A stretch of 64,000 nucleotides of DNA from an uncultured Oscillospiraceae bacterium (GCA_934589155.1 CAKTNP010000005.1:1-64000), one strand, 5' to 3'. Positions 17,495 through 25,625 are shown, counted from the first letter of the stretch. Program-made: numbers and translations. The notes: generated by a model not told the origin, from the sequence alone.

Positions 17495-18594
17495 GACCCC
17501 TCCACAGCGAAGGATTCCTTGGCCCGGATCTCCGCCAGATAGCTGTCGTCAATGGCGGCCTCTGGGAAGGTGGCCATGTCGTTTATGACGGCGCAGGCGG
17601 CCTTCAGAAGCTGGAAGGCCAGGGGACAGCCGCTGCCCTCCCCCAGGCGCATGCCTAGGTCCAGGTAAGCGTCCAGGCCCAGCTCCTGCTGGGCGATCTT
17701 ATAGCCGATCTCATAGGAAATATGGGACAAAAACAGGGTATGGCGGACATTTTCGCAGAGCCGCACGGCGCACAGAGCCGCCACGATGGAAATAAAGCCG
17801 TCTACCACGGCGGGGATCCCCTCCAGGGCGCAGCCCAGGTAGGCGCCGGTCATGGCCGCCAGGTCCAGGCCACCCACCTTGGAAAGCACGTCCACGGGGT
17901 CCCGGGGGTCGGGCTTATGGAGGGCAAGAGAGTCACGAATAACCTGCTTTTTCGTGAGAAAGGCCTGGTCCGTAACGCCGCCGCCCCGGCCCGTGACCGT
18001 TTCCACGGTCTCGCCGGTCAGCGCCGCCAGCACCGCCGAGGAGGTGGTGGTGTTGCCGATGCCCATTTCGCCCACGCCGACGGCCTCCACCCCCTGGGCC
18101 TTGGCCTCCCGGGCCAGGCGGATGCCCACATCGATGGCATCCAGGCACTGCTGCCGGGTCATGGCGGGCTCCACCCGAAGATTGCCGGTGGACTGGCGGA
18201 TCTTTTCGTTCCGGACCCCGGGGAAGGGGCCGGAGGCATGGATGCCTACGTCCGTTACCACAATGTCACAGCCGAAATACCGGGCCAGGGCGGACATGCC
18301 GGTTTTGTGCCGGGTCATGTTGATGCACTGGGCCAGGGTCACGGACTCCGGGGAGCAGGAGACCCCCTCGGCAATGACGCCGTTGTCGGCAGCCAGCACC
18401 AGGATCCGGGTGTGCTCTACGGTATTTTTCACCCGGCCCGTGATCCCGGCCAGGCGGATCGAAATATCTTCCAGCTTTCCCAGACTGCCCGGGGGCTTGG
18501 CCAGCTCCGCCTGGCGGCGGGCGGCTCCGTCCATGGCATCCCGGTGGGCGCCGGGAATCCGGGCCAGCAGGCCGCGGAGATCTTGATCTGTCAT
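17488..18594 (-). CDS. cobT: Nicotinate-nucleotide:dimethylbenzimidazole phosphoribosyltransferase
   Basis: A 368-aa enzyme that makes alpha-ribazole phosphate from the lower-ligand base and nicotinate mononucleotide. Diagnostic stretches are KPPGSLGKLEDI, VLAADNGVIAEGVSCSPE, EMGIGNTTTSSA, GGLDLAAMTGAYLG and the C-terminal RLGEGSGCPLAFQLLKAA, whose Glu is the catalytic base in the family. It is the first gene of cobTUS. The upstream gap is too short for a cobalamin riboswitch and shows none, so control by B12 at this spot is not evident. Confidence 0.92.
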   Translation of the reverse strand: MTDQDLRGLLARIPGAHRDAMDGAARRQAELAKPPGSLGKLEDISIRLAGITGRVKNTVEHTRILVLAADNGVIAEGVSCSPESVTLAQCINMTRHKTGMSALARYFGCDIVVTDVGIHASGPFPGVRNEKIRQSTGNLRVEPAMTRQQCLDAIDVGIRLAREAKAQGVEAVGVGEMGIGNTTTSSAVLAALTGETVETVTGRGGGVTDQAFLTKKQVIRDSLALHKPDPRDPVDVLSKVGGLDLAAMTGAYLGCALEGIPAVVDGFISIVAALCAVRLCENVRHTLFLSHISYEIGYKIAQQELGLDAYLDLGMRLGEGSGCPLAFQLLKAACAVINDMATFPEAAIDDSYLAEIRAKESFAVEGSC

Positions 18595-18695
18595 ATAAGG
18601 TCCCTCTTTGCTTCGGATTTTCTAAAATATCATAGCACACCCCGGTGCCGGAGTAAAGAAAATCGGAAAACATTTCGTTTTTTTGAAAAAAATGC

Positions 18696-18724
18696 TTGCA
18701 TTTCCGCCCACGCCGTGGTATCAT
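18696..18724 (+). promoter_or_regulatory. tRNA-Arg promoter
   Basis: TTGCAT, 17 bases, TATCAT, ending 19 bases before the tRNA. Confidence 0.6.
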
Positions 18725-18743
18725 AGTCGGGCAATTGAGAAAT

Positions 18744-18820
18744 GCGCCAGTAGCTCAGCTGGATAGAGTGACTGACTACGAATCAGTAGGTCGGGGGTTC
18801 GAGTCCCTTCTGGCGTACCA
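18744..18820 (+). tRNA. tRNA-Arg (ACG)
   Basis: A full 77-base cloverleaf with encoded CCA. The anticodon arm is ACTGA-CTACGAA-TCAGT, giving anticodon ACG. The T arm is GGGGG-TTCGAGT-CCCTT. The first acceptor pair is G-U. A common spurious antisense frame across it is not a gene. Confidence 0.95.
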
Positions 18821-18855
18821 AAAAGCGGGTTGTGCTTCAGCACAGCCCGCTTTTT
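18821..18855 (+). terminator. tRNA-Arg terminator
   Basis: An 11-bp GC stem flanked by A4 and T5 directly after the CCA end. Confidence 0.9.
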
Positions 18856-18859
18856 GTAT

Positions 18860-19050
18860 TTGTCGGAGAAGGGACTCGAACGGCTATATCCAGGCTGCCG
18901 GCGGCAGCCTGGGGACCAGTCCGCAGACTGGTCTATCCTCTGTTTTGCGAAGCAAAACGCAAACGAGTCCCTTCTGGCGCAGGGGGCGCGGGCCGGGCCT
19001 ATGCGGGTTTTGCCGAAAGCAAAACGCAGACGAGTCCCTTTCGATGCCGG
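18860..19050. repeat. Palindrome cluster with copies of the tRNA-Arg 3' end
   Basis: Three hairpins lie in a row (18890-18912, 18914-18933, 18942-18958). The 16-base 3' part of the tRNA, CGAGTCCCTTCTGGCG, recurs exactly at 18964-18979, in part at about 19031-19041, and inverted at 18867-18878. The unit GTTTTGC-GCAAAACGCA-ACGAGTCCCTT occurs twice (18942-18975 and 19008-19041). It looks like an intergenic repeat family seeded by the tRNA end, or footprints of past insertions. Confidence 0.6.
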
Positions 19051-19123
19051 GCATGGGCACACAGCCCCTCCAAAGCATCAGAAAGCCGGGATGCACATCG
19101 TGTATCCCGGCTTTTCCGTTTGG

Positions 19124-20929
19124 TCAATCCAGCTCGGTCCGCAGGGCGGAGAGCAGACGGTCGTCGTCGGCCTGGTCCCGGACGGCGATCCGGAGATAGG
19201 GTGCGCCGCCCATCTTCTCCGTCAGGTCCTTCACAAAGATCCCGTGCTTGACCAGGAGCCGTTTGCACAGCTCATGGGGGCACAGGTGATCGGACAGGGC
19301 CACCAGCAGGTAATTGGCCTGGGAGGGGATGGGCCGCAGGCCGGGGAGCCTGGCCAGCTCCCTGGTGAACCGGCGGCGCTCCGCCTGGATCTTCTGGATG
19401 GCCAGGACGTAGTCGCCCTTGTACTTCTCCATAATCTGCATATAGAACTCCGCGAAGGAGTTGATGTTCCAGATGGACACGTCCTTTTTCAGGGCGGCAA
19501 TGGCCGGAAGGTCTCCGGAGGCCAGAATCCCCAGCCGCAGGCCGGGAACGCCGTAGGACTTGGAGATGCTCTTCATTACGTAGAGCAGGGGGTACCGTGC
19601 CAGGATTTCGGGATCCAACAGGGTGTTCTCCTCCTCGGCAAAATCGACAAAGGATTCGTCCACCACCAGGCGGACGCCCCGGGCCTGGGCCCAGTCCGCC
19701 AGGGCCAGCAGGTCCTTGCGGGGGATATAATTGCCGGAGGGATTATCCGGATTGATGAGCAGGAGATTAGAAAGGTTCTTATCCCCGAAGAAGTCCATCA
19801 GGTCCTGGGCAGTGTAGGAAAAATCCGGATTCTCCGGCCGGTACACCACGGTGCTGTCAGGGTCATACCGGTTAGGGTACTCCTCAAAGGTGGGACGGAC
19901 CACGCCGGTGAAGCCGGTGAGCCGGGCCATGAGGGCCTTGATGAGTTCCGCGGCGCCGTTGCCCACCACCACGGTATCCTGATGGATGCCGAAATTCCGA
20001 GCGGCCAGAAGAGAATTGACCTGCTGGCCCGAGGGGTACTCCGTGAGCAGGGTCTCGAAGTTGGCCTTGATCTCATCCATGAGCCGCTGGGGCGGGAAGT
20101 AAGGGTTCACAAGGTAGCAGAAATCCAGCATTTTGGGATATCGCCAATAGCCGCCGTAGCGCTGCTGCATCATAGACAGCCGGTCGTTTTCGTCGGGAGC
20201 AAAGATGGAAGAGGCAATGTCCAGATCCTGAATATCATCGATCTCATACCAGCGCTGTCCGTCCAGCCGCTTGGCCAGGATTTCCGGCTCGTCCAGCATG
20301 GTGATGACCCGGAGGACCTGCTCATAATACTCGTTGTCTCCCAGGGCCTTGGTATAGGCGTCCAAGAATGGAACGTAGTGGGTCTCCGAAAAGTGACGGC
20401 TGAATTTGTAGACGTTGACGGTCTTGTAATAGCTGGGAATGTCCTCGAACCGGAAACGCTTGCCGGGGACGAAGGACAGAATGCTGTCGTCAGGGCCCAG
20501 CTTGACGCAGGTGCCGTCCATCCAACTCTCATATTTGTCCACCAGGGCCAGGGTGGGCCGGGGATCCTCCAGCAGGGCGTCAATGACGGAGTCCTCCATG
20601 ATCAGGTCCGACTCGAACAGCAGGGTATCCTCTCGGAGCAGATGGTCCTTGGCCAGAGCCAGGGAGTAAATGTTATTGGTCTTGTAGTAAACGGGGTTGT
20701 CGATGAACACGATGGGGGTCCGGATGCCCAGAGTGGCGATATAGTCCATGAGCTTCTGGCCCTCATAGCCTACAACGATGACGATCCGGCTTAGGCACCG
20801 GACATCCAGCTGGTGCAGCAGCCGGTCAATGAGGGTGACGCCGTTGACCTTTACCATGCACTTGGTGTTGTTCTGGGTCAGCTCTTTCAGCCGGCGGCCC
20901 ATGCCGGCGGCCAGGATCATTGCCTGCAT
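19124..20929 (-). CDS. Fused cytidylyltransferase-like NTP transferase and PLP-dependent aminotransferase/decarboxylase-like enzyme
   Basis: A 601-aa two-domain protein. Residues 1-240 are a LicC/PntC-type nucleotidyltransferase (MILAAGMGRRLKELT, conserved VKVNG, ESDLIMED). From about 270 to the end it is a fold-type I PLP enzyme of the HisC/CobD group (VVGNGAAELIKALM, INPDNPSGN, VVDESFVDF, and SISKSYGVPGLRLG with the PLP lysine). The likely role is to activate a phospho- or phosphono-amine with CTP and transaminate or decarboxylate its precursor, giving a head group for surface glycans or lipids. PntC-aminotransferase fusions are known for aminoethylphosphonate. cobTUS lies nearby, and the second domain resembles threonine-phosphate decarboxylase, but the fusion argues against a plain CobD. 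Confidence 0.75.
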   Translation of the reverse strand: MQAMILAAGMGRRLKELTQNNTKCMVKVNGVTLIDRLLHQLDVRCLSRIVIVVGYEGQKLMDYIATLGIRTPIVFIDNPVYYKTNNIYSLALAKDHLLREDTLLFESDLIMEDSVIDALLEDPRPTLALVDKYESWMDGTCVKLGPDDSILSFVPGKRFRFEDIPSYYKTVNVYKFSRHFSETHYVPFLDAYTKALGDNEYYEQVLRVITMLDEPEILAKRLDGQRWYEIDDIQDLDIASSIFAPDENDRLSMMQQRYGGYWRYPKMLDFCYLVNPYFPPQRLMDEIKANFETLLTEYPSGQQVNSLLAARNFGIHQDTVVVGNGAAELIKALMARLTGFTGVVRPTFEEYPNRYDPDSTVVYRPENPDFSYTAQDLMDFFGDKNLSNLLLINPDNPSGNYIPRKDLLALADWAQARGVRLVVDESFVDFAEEENTLLDPEILARYPLLYVMKSISKSYGVPGLRLGILASGDLPAIAALKKDVSIWNINSFAEFYMQIMEKYKGDYVLAIQKIQAERRRFTRELARLPGLRPIPSQANYLLVALSDHLCPHELCKRLLVKHGIFVKDLTEKMGGAPYLRIAVRDQADDDRLLSALRTELD

Positions 20930-21369
20930 TGTAAAAACCTCGCTTTCCTGTGAGAAAAGGACGGGCGCGGCCTGGGCCGGACCCGAAACGGATAGCTTTA
21001 TTTTACACCATATTGACGGTTTTGCAAGGATTTTGTGGTCCGGCGGAGAGCGGGGGCATGAACATACAAAAAAACGGCGGTATTGAGAAGGGAAAATCGG
21101 CTCTTTCGGTCCGAAAAGCCGGGGAGAAGATTACGGAAAATGGAATGATGTGAGTAAATATACACAACATACGTTAAATTTAAAAATCGCTGAAGTTTTT
21201 GAAAATACAGGGAAAATTACGGAGTAAAAATTAAGAAAACTTAATAATTTAGGATATTGCTTTTTGGAGGAAGTAGACATATAATTTTTTATGTCTACAA
21301 GAGACGGAGATTCGGAGCGGGAAACGGTGCCGCCGGGAATCCTGCCCGGAAAGAGAGTCGAGAGAGAGT
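20930..21369. other. Intergenic region, 440 bases
   Basis: No gene is supported here. It contains the divergent start regions of the fusion gene and of the MBOAT gene, an AT-rich tract, and the palindromic promoter described separately. Confidence 0.6.
21257..21298 (+). promoter_or_regulatory. Promoter with palindromic operator before the MBOAT gene
   Basis: TTGCTT (21257-21262), 17 bases, TATAAT (21280-21285). A 9-base perfect inverted repeat, GTAGACATA...TATGTCTAC (21273-21281 and 21290-21298), encloses the -10 box and the start site, a classic repressor position. Confidence 0.65.
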
Positions 21370-22716
21370 ATGTCCTTTCACAGTCTGGCGTTTTTGGGGG
21401 GCTTTCTGCCCCTGATGCTGATCGTTTACTATATTCTGCCCAAGGGAGCAAGAAACGGGGCCCTGGTGCTGGGAAGCCTGATGTTCTACGCCTTGGGGAC
21501 CCGGGACCGGCTGTGGAATCTGGCCCTTCTGGCGGCGCTGATCCTTGCGACCTATGGCCTGGGGCGGCGCCTGGAGGAGCGCCGGGACCGGAAGGGGCTG
21601 CTAGCCGGGGCCCTGGTGCTGCTGTTCGGCCTGCTGGCCGGGTTCAAGTGGTCCGGCCTCTGGGGCGCCGGTGTGCTCCTGCCCCTGGGCATGAGCTTTT
21701 ACACCTTCCAGATGGCGGGGTATCTGACGGACGTGTACCGGGGCGCCGGGGCGGAGAAAAATTTCCTGCGCTATGCCGGGGAAATGCTGCTGTTTCCCAA
21801 GCTCTTGTCCGGTCCCCTGACCCCATATGGGGTCCTGCGGCCCCAGATGGAGCAGCGGCGGTACACCGTGGAGGGCTTTGATAAGGGACTGCGGCTGTTC
21901 ATCCGGGGCCTGGCCATGAAGGTGCTGCTGGCGGACCAGCTGGGGGGCTTGTGGCGCCAGGTTAAGATCCTGGGCTTTGAGAGTGTGTCCACGGCCCTGG
22001 CCTGGATGGGGATCCTGGCCTATTCCCTCCAGATCTATTTCGATTTCTGCGGGTATTCCGAAATGGCCCGGGGCCTGGGCCGGATGCTGGGCTTTCAGCT
22101 GCCCCGGAATTTTGACCATCCCTATGCCGCCCGGACCATGACGAGCTTCTGGCGGCGGTGGCATATGAGCCTGGGGGCCTGGTTCCGGAACTATGTGTAC
22201 ATCCCCCTGGGGGGCAACCGGAAGGGAAAGGGCCGGACGGCCCTGAACCTGCTGGCGGTGTGGCTTTTGACGGGGCTGTGGCACGGGGCCACCTGGAATT
22301 TTTTGGCCTGGGGCCTGTTCCTGTATCTGCTGATCCTGGGGGAGAAGTTCCTCTGGGGCGATTTTCTGGAGAAGCGGCCGGTGCTGGCCCACTGCTATAT
22401 GGCGCTGACCATTTCCCTGAGCTGGCTGCTCTTTGCCCTGCCGGATGCCCCAAAGATCGGGGGCTATCTTGCCCGGCTGTTTCCTCTGACGGGGCGATTC
22501 GGCGGGCTTCGGCCCTGGGACGCCCTGCCCTATCTGAAGCGGTACGGCCCGGTACTGGCGGCGGGATTTTTCTTTGCCATGCCCTGGGCGGAGAAGCTCT
22601 GGCGGCGGTTTCGCCGGTCGCCCCTGGATACGGTGGTGTGTTTCCTCCTGTTCTGGGCTGCGGTGTACTGCCTGTCCCTGAGCTCCGGCGATCCGTTTCT
22701 ATATTTTACCTTCTGA
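21370..22716 (+). CDS. MBOAT-family O-acyltransferase (AlgI/DltB-like)
   Basis: A 448-aa polytopic membrane protein. It has the MBOAT hallmarks GVSFYTF-like GMSFYTFQMAGYLTDVYRG, SFWRRWHMSLGAWFRNYVYIPLGGN and the catalytic-histidine motif LLTGLWHGATWNF. It moves an acyl group across the membrane onto an extracellular glycan together with an SGNH partner, here the next gene. Unlike the related operon near 53 kb, this pair lacks a ligase and carrier protein, so acetyl-CoA or another donor is likely. The start ATG at 21370 lies about 78 bases after the predicted transcription start. Confidence 0.88.
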   Translation: MSFHSLAFLGGFLPLMLIVYYILPKGARNGALVLGSLMFYALGTRDRLWNLALLAALILATYGLGRRLEERRDRKGLLAGALVLLFGLLAGFKWSGLWGAGVLLPLGMSFYTFQMAGYLTDVYRGAGAEKNFLRYAGEMLLFPKLLSGPLTPYGVLRPQMEQRRYTVEGFDKGLRLFIRGLAMKVLLADQLGGLWRQVKILGFESVSTALAWMGILAYSLQIYFDFCGYSEMARGLGRMLGFQLPRNFDHPYAARTMTSFWRRWHMSLGAWFRNYVYIPLGGNRKGKGRTALNLLAVWLLTGLWHGATWNFLAWGLFLYLLILGEKFLWGDFLEKRPVLAHCYMALTISLSWLLFALPDAPKIGGYLARLFPLTGRFGGLRPWDALPYLKRYGPVLAAGFFFAMPWAEKLWRRFRRSPLDTVVCFLLFWAAVYCLSLSSGDPFLYFTF

Positions 22717-22731
22717 GATCGGGTGCTGACC

Positions 22732-23649
22732 ATGAGAGAAAGACGGAAAAAGAGAAAAAAGTCCCCCTGGGTTCTGGGTACGCTGCTGGCGGTGGCCATG
22801 GTGCTGGAAGGGGGCCTGGGCCTGTGGCTCCGGGCGGGGGCCAAGGAATATGCGGACCGGCCGCCAATGGCGGTGCCCTTCCTGTGGCTTCAGGGGGCGG
22901 GGAGCCGAAAAAGCGAGCCGGCGGAGACTCCGGCTCCGGAAAAACCCGCGGATCCGGCGCCGAAGCCCACCCACCTGGAGGAGACCCCAACACCCACGAT
23001 GCCGGCAGAGACCACGGAACCTACGGAGACCCAGCCGATTCCGGAGGAGACCCGGGCTCCCCTGGCGGTATATGGCCGGGACGAGAGCTATTTTGACGAT
23101 GCACTGTTTCTGGGGGACTCCCGGATGGAGTCCCTGGCGAGGTATGCCAGGCTGGGAAATGCGGATTATTTTACGGACGTGGGCATGACGGTGTTCCGGC
23201 TGTTTTCGGAGCGGTGCTATGACGACAATTTCAGCGCCACGGACCTCGGGACCCTGCTGACGGAACGGCAGTACGGAAAGATCTATGTGATGCTGGGGCT
23301 CAACGAGGCGGGCTACGCCCTGGACCAGCTGGAGCGGTGCTATGCCAATGATCTGGCGGAACTCCGGCGGCTCCAGCCCGGGGCAAAAATCTATCTTTTG
23401 AAGATCTACGGCGTCAGCCGGGAGCAGGCGGAAAGCGCCTCCTGGCTGGGCCCCGAAAACCTGGACAAGATCAATGAGAAGATCCAGAGCCTGTGCGACG
23501 GGGAGAACGTGGTCTGCCTGGATCCCCGGGGGATCTACGAGGACGGGGAGGGCTATCTCCGGGAGGATTGCTCCGACGACGGGGTCCATCCCTATGTGAA
23601 GGAGCTGGAGGCCTTCGACCGGTGGCTCTGCGAGAACGCGGGGGTGTAA
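22732..23649 (+). CDS. Membrane-anchored SGNH/GDSL-type acyltransferase partner
   Basis: A 305-aa protein with a basic N-terminus, one membrane helix (about 14-36), a Pro/Thr/Glu linker (about 60-110) and an extracellular SGNH domain. The domain shows block I LFLGDSRMES with the nucleophile Ser, VMLGLNE, and the Asp/His pair in DDGVHPYV. It follows the MBOAT gene by 15 bases, the arrangement known for glycan O-acetylation (AlgI plus AlgJ/X-type partners). A GTG at 22723 is an alternative start; neither has a strong ribosome site, suggesting coupling to the MBOAT gene. Confidence 0.8.
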   Translation: MRERRKKRKKSPWVLGTLLAVAMVLEGGLGLWLRAGAKEYADRPPMAVPFLWLQGAGSRKSEPAETPAPEKPADPAPKPTHLEETPTPTMPAETTEPTETQPIPEETRAPLAVYGRDESYFDDALFLGDSRMESLARYARLGNADYFTDVGMTVFRLFSERCYDDNFSATDLGTLLTERQYGKIYVMLGLNEAGYALDQLERCYANDLAELRRLQPGAKIYLLKIYGVSREQAESASWLGPENLDKINEKIQSLCDGENVVCLDPRGIYEDGEGYLREDCSDDGVHPYVKELEAFDRWLCENAGV

Positions 23650-23660
23650 AGACTCAATGA

Positions 23661-23690
23661 CAAGGGGCAGTCCTTGGGACTGCCCCTTTG
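23661..23690 (+). terminator. Terminator of the MBOAT-SGNH operon
   Basis: A 13-bp stem CAAGGGGCAGTCC with a 3-base loop, right after the stop codon. Confidence 0.85.
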
Positions 23691-23695
23691 TGCAA

Positions 23696-23735
23696 CTAAA
23701 AAAGCAACGTCCAACACCCACGGTGTTGGACGTTG
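23696..23735 (-). terminator. Stranded tRNA-type terminator
   Basis: A 14-bp perfect stem CAACGTCCAACACC (23705-23718 with 23722-23735) followed on the minus strand by CTTTTTTAG. No gene is read into it from the right today. It abuts a 15-base copy of the tRNA-Tyr 3' end, so it is probably the original tRNA-Tyr terminator cut off by island insertion. Confidence 0.75.
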
Positions 23736-23750
23736 TTGGTGGGGGAAGAT
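23736..23750. repeat. attL-like direct repeat (tRNA-Tyr 3' end copy)
   Basis: TTGGTGGGGGAAGAT is identical to 43640-43654, the CCA end and acceptor strand of tRNA-Tyr on the minus strand, in the same orientation. GC content drops right after it. Confidence 0.8.
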
Positions 23751-23791
23751 ATATTATTTTGTTTATCTTTTGAGAAAGGAAGAAATAAGCC

Positions 23792-23959
23792 ATGAAACAA
23801 GTCAATCGTATTCTCGCATTGCTCTTGGCCTTGGTTTTGGTAATTGGCGTTCTCCCAATGAGCGTTTTTGCGGAAGAACTCCAAAGCACGGAACCAACTG
23901 TCAGCGACGTAGTGCCTGCGGAAACGGATGGTTCGTCCGATTCCACAAATGGTGAATGA
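23792..23959 (+). pseudogene. Truncated secreted protein, signal peptide only
   Basis: A 55-aa frame with a clean signal peptide (basic MKQVNR, hydrophobic core LALLLALVLVIGV, cleavage near SVFAEE) and then an acidic Ser/Thr-rich stub that stops at NGE. AAGGA precedes the ATG. Many Oscillospiraceae surface proteins begin this way, so it is probably the leftover N-terminus of a large surface protein. A genuine small secreted peptide is possible. Confidence 0.5.
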
Positions 23960-24047
23960 TCGCAATTTCAATCTTTCCGAGTCCAACGTGTATGCTCAAA
24001 CGACTGGCCGCAGTTTGTGCAGCGCAGGGTGATCTTTACTCGTGCCA

Positions 24048-24278
24048 TTATGGATCCTTCCTTTCTGATACAGGCGAAACGATGATCGAAATGCCTGCGA
24101 AGTTATAAATTGCAGGATAGTGTTCCGGGTAGATCTCTACCACGTCATATTCTTGTTGGAGCAGGGGCGGAACTTCGCTCACCGGTTCAAAGTAGAGGCC
24201 CGTGCTTTTGCTGGGATCTACCGCAATCCAGACACACACGTTTTGATAGATATAGGGGAGAAGCTGGGATAGTTTCAT
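24048..24278 (-). CDS. Small protein of unknown function
   Basis: A 76-aa acidic protein beginning MKLSQLLPYIYQNV, with no motif I recognise. Its ATG overlaps the stop of the DUF2786 gene as ATGA, and a GTG at 24287 is an alternative start. The tight coupling, and codon use like its partner, support a real gene with a linked role. Small acidic partners of this kind are common in phage and conjugative-element operons. Confidence 0.6.
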   Translation of the reverse strand: MKLSQLLPYIYQNVCVWIAVDPSKSTGLYFEPVSEVPPLLQQEYDVVEIYPEHYPAIYNFAGISIIVSPVSERKDP

Positions 24279-24994
24279 TCCAAACACCCCGCAATTCTCT
24301 GCGCCGGGTCCGCTGTTTCGCCGTCGAGCCTCCGATCAGGCTGGAATCGCTTGCCGGATTCGTAGCCGGCTCTCGCAGCGGACTCATAGGACATCATAAA
24401 ATCGTGCCTTGTAAATTCTCTGCGCCCAGGCGTAATAATAGAGTCGAATTTTGCTGACACCGCTTGAGGAACGGTCATAACCAATGCCAGTTCGCTGCTG
24501 GTTTCATTCTGCGCCCGAAATGCCTCCCGGATTCCTCTTACATATCCCTGGCCATAGGCGTTGCATCGTTCCCGATAATCCCGCTCGGATTCATATGGCC
24601 GCCGATAGATCGTCAGTCGGATTCCTGATTTAATGCTGTCATAAGCGTACCGGAAGATCCTAGCGCACAGTTCAGCGTCATCTTCCAGACCCAGGACCGA
24701 AGGGATATAGGTTTTCTTTCCGTTCTTCTTTGTCCAGAGGCCCTGGCAGCAATAGTTCCTTGCAATCACGGCAGAGAGTTCGCTCACCCAGTTATCTGTT
24801 AGCGTAGTATAAGAGCAATCCTTAAACCAAATTCGCTTGACCATGGTGTCCTTCGGCTTTTCCAGATCCTTCATATCCAGCTTGTATTTGGCCATCAACT
24901 CTCTGGCCCGCAGCAGCGCCAGCTTTGCTTTATTCTCGTTGGGGGATTCTGCCAGGGCCAGCAGCTTGGTGATCTTGGCCTGAATATCGTCCAT
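24275..24994 (-). CDS. DUF2786 domain protein
   Basis: A 239-aa protein. Residues 1-40 (MDDIQAKITKLLALAESPNENKAKLALLRARELMAKYKL) are the DUF2786 helical domain. The rest, with a tyrosine- and arginine-rich region AYGQGYVRGIREAFRAQ, resembles the C-terminal domain often joined to it. Such proteins occur in phages and integrative elements; the function is unknown, though some have a protease-like or DNA-associated architecture. I start at ATG 24994 because AGGAGAAAAT directly precedes it. The longer frame to 25042 begins in an 18-base sequence repeated inverted at 25461. Confidence 0.7.
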   Translation of the reverse strand: MDDIQAKITKLLALAESPNENKAKLALLRARELMAKYKLDMKDLEKPKDTMVKRIWFKDCSYTTLTDNWVSELSAVIARNYCCQGLWTKKNGKKTYIPSVLGLEDDAELCARIFRYAYDSIKSGIRLTIYRRPYESERDYRERCNAYGQGYVRGIREAFRAQNETSSELALVMTVPQAVSAKFDSIITPGRREFTRHDFMMSYESAARAGYESGKRFQPDRRLDGETADPAQRIAGCLE

Positions 24995-25015
24995 ATTTTC
25001 TCCTGCTCCTTCCCA

Positions 25016-25033
25016 CGGCTCCCTTGTTCGCTT
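25016..25033. repeat. 18-base inverted repeat, left copy
   Basis: CGGCTCCCTTGTTCGCTT pairs perfectly with 25461-25478 across a 430-base AT-rich spacer. Confidence 0.6.
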
Positions 25034-25460
25034 TACTTTCATTAAATGAACAAAGGCGCACTAGGAAATTCCACCCCTTCCCCACCAGAACTTCATCGTA
25101 GATTTTTGAACTTTTTCCGGGTGGAACGGGCTTCTTATTTACGTTATTGTTATACCACCCGCTCCTGCTACACGTCAAGTTTTTTCGTACCATTTCGAAT
25201 TCTTTTTCTTAAAGTATGAGTAAATTCATAATTTTAAGCCTACTTTGCAATCACTCGTTTTTACTTTCCGATTGTTTTCGTATTTCGTACTTTTTATAAC
25301 TTTTTCATTTTCTTATTGGGTTCTGTTTTCACTTGGATTTATTCTCTTTGGATTCTGTTTTTTATTCTGTCCCTATGCGGGCGGCGGCAGGGCCTCCCCT
25401 ATTAAAGACCTGAAAGAAGGGAGGGCTTTTTATGACGCCTATGTTCGTTATATAAAGATT

Positions 25461-25478
25461 AAGCGAACAAGGGAGCCG
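25461..25478. repeat. 18-base inverted repeat, right copy
   Basis: AAGCGAACAAGGGAGCCG is the exact reverse complement of 25016-25033. Both copies can be read as K-R-T-R-E-P, so a duplicated gene start is one explanation. Confidence 0.6.
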
Positions 25479-25625
25479 GGAGGAAGTGGTTGCCAGGTTG
25501 GTCCTGAATACCTTATATAATACCAAGAGGTTCCCTGGATCACGGAAGGATCCCGGACGCACCTGGTGGTCGGATCCGCAGCCGGCAGCGTCATGGCCGG
25601 AAGATCCGCTGAAGGCAATAAGAAA

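Noticed and set aside
18595..18743. Cobalamin riboswitch before cobTUS
   Set aside because: The gap is too short, contains the tRNA-Arg promoter, and shows no B12-box-like sequence.
18721..19062. Antisense frame across tRNA-Arg ending in LLAHFSIARL
   Set aside because: A well-known false ORF type read from the complement of tRNA genes.
25245..25520. 91-codon hydrophobic frame
   Set aside because: Phe/Leu-rich low complexity from an AT-rich stretch, no ribosome site, and it crosses the 18-base repeat.
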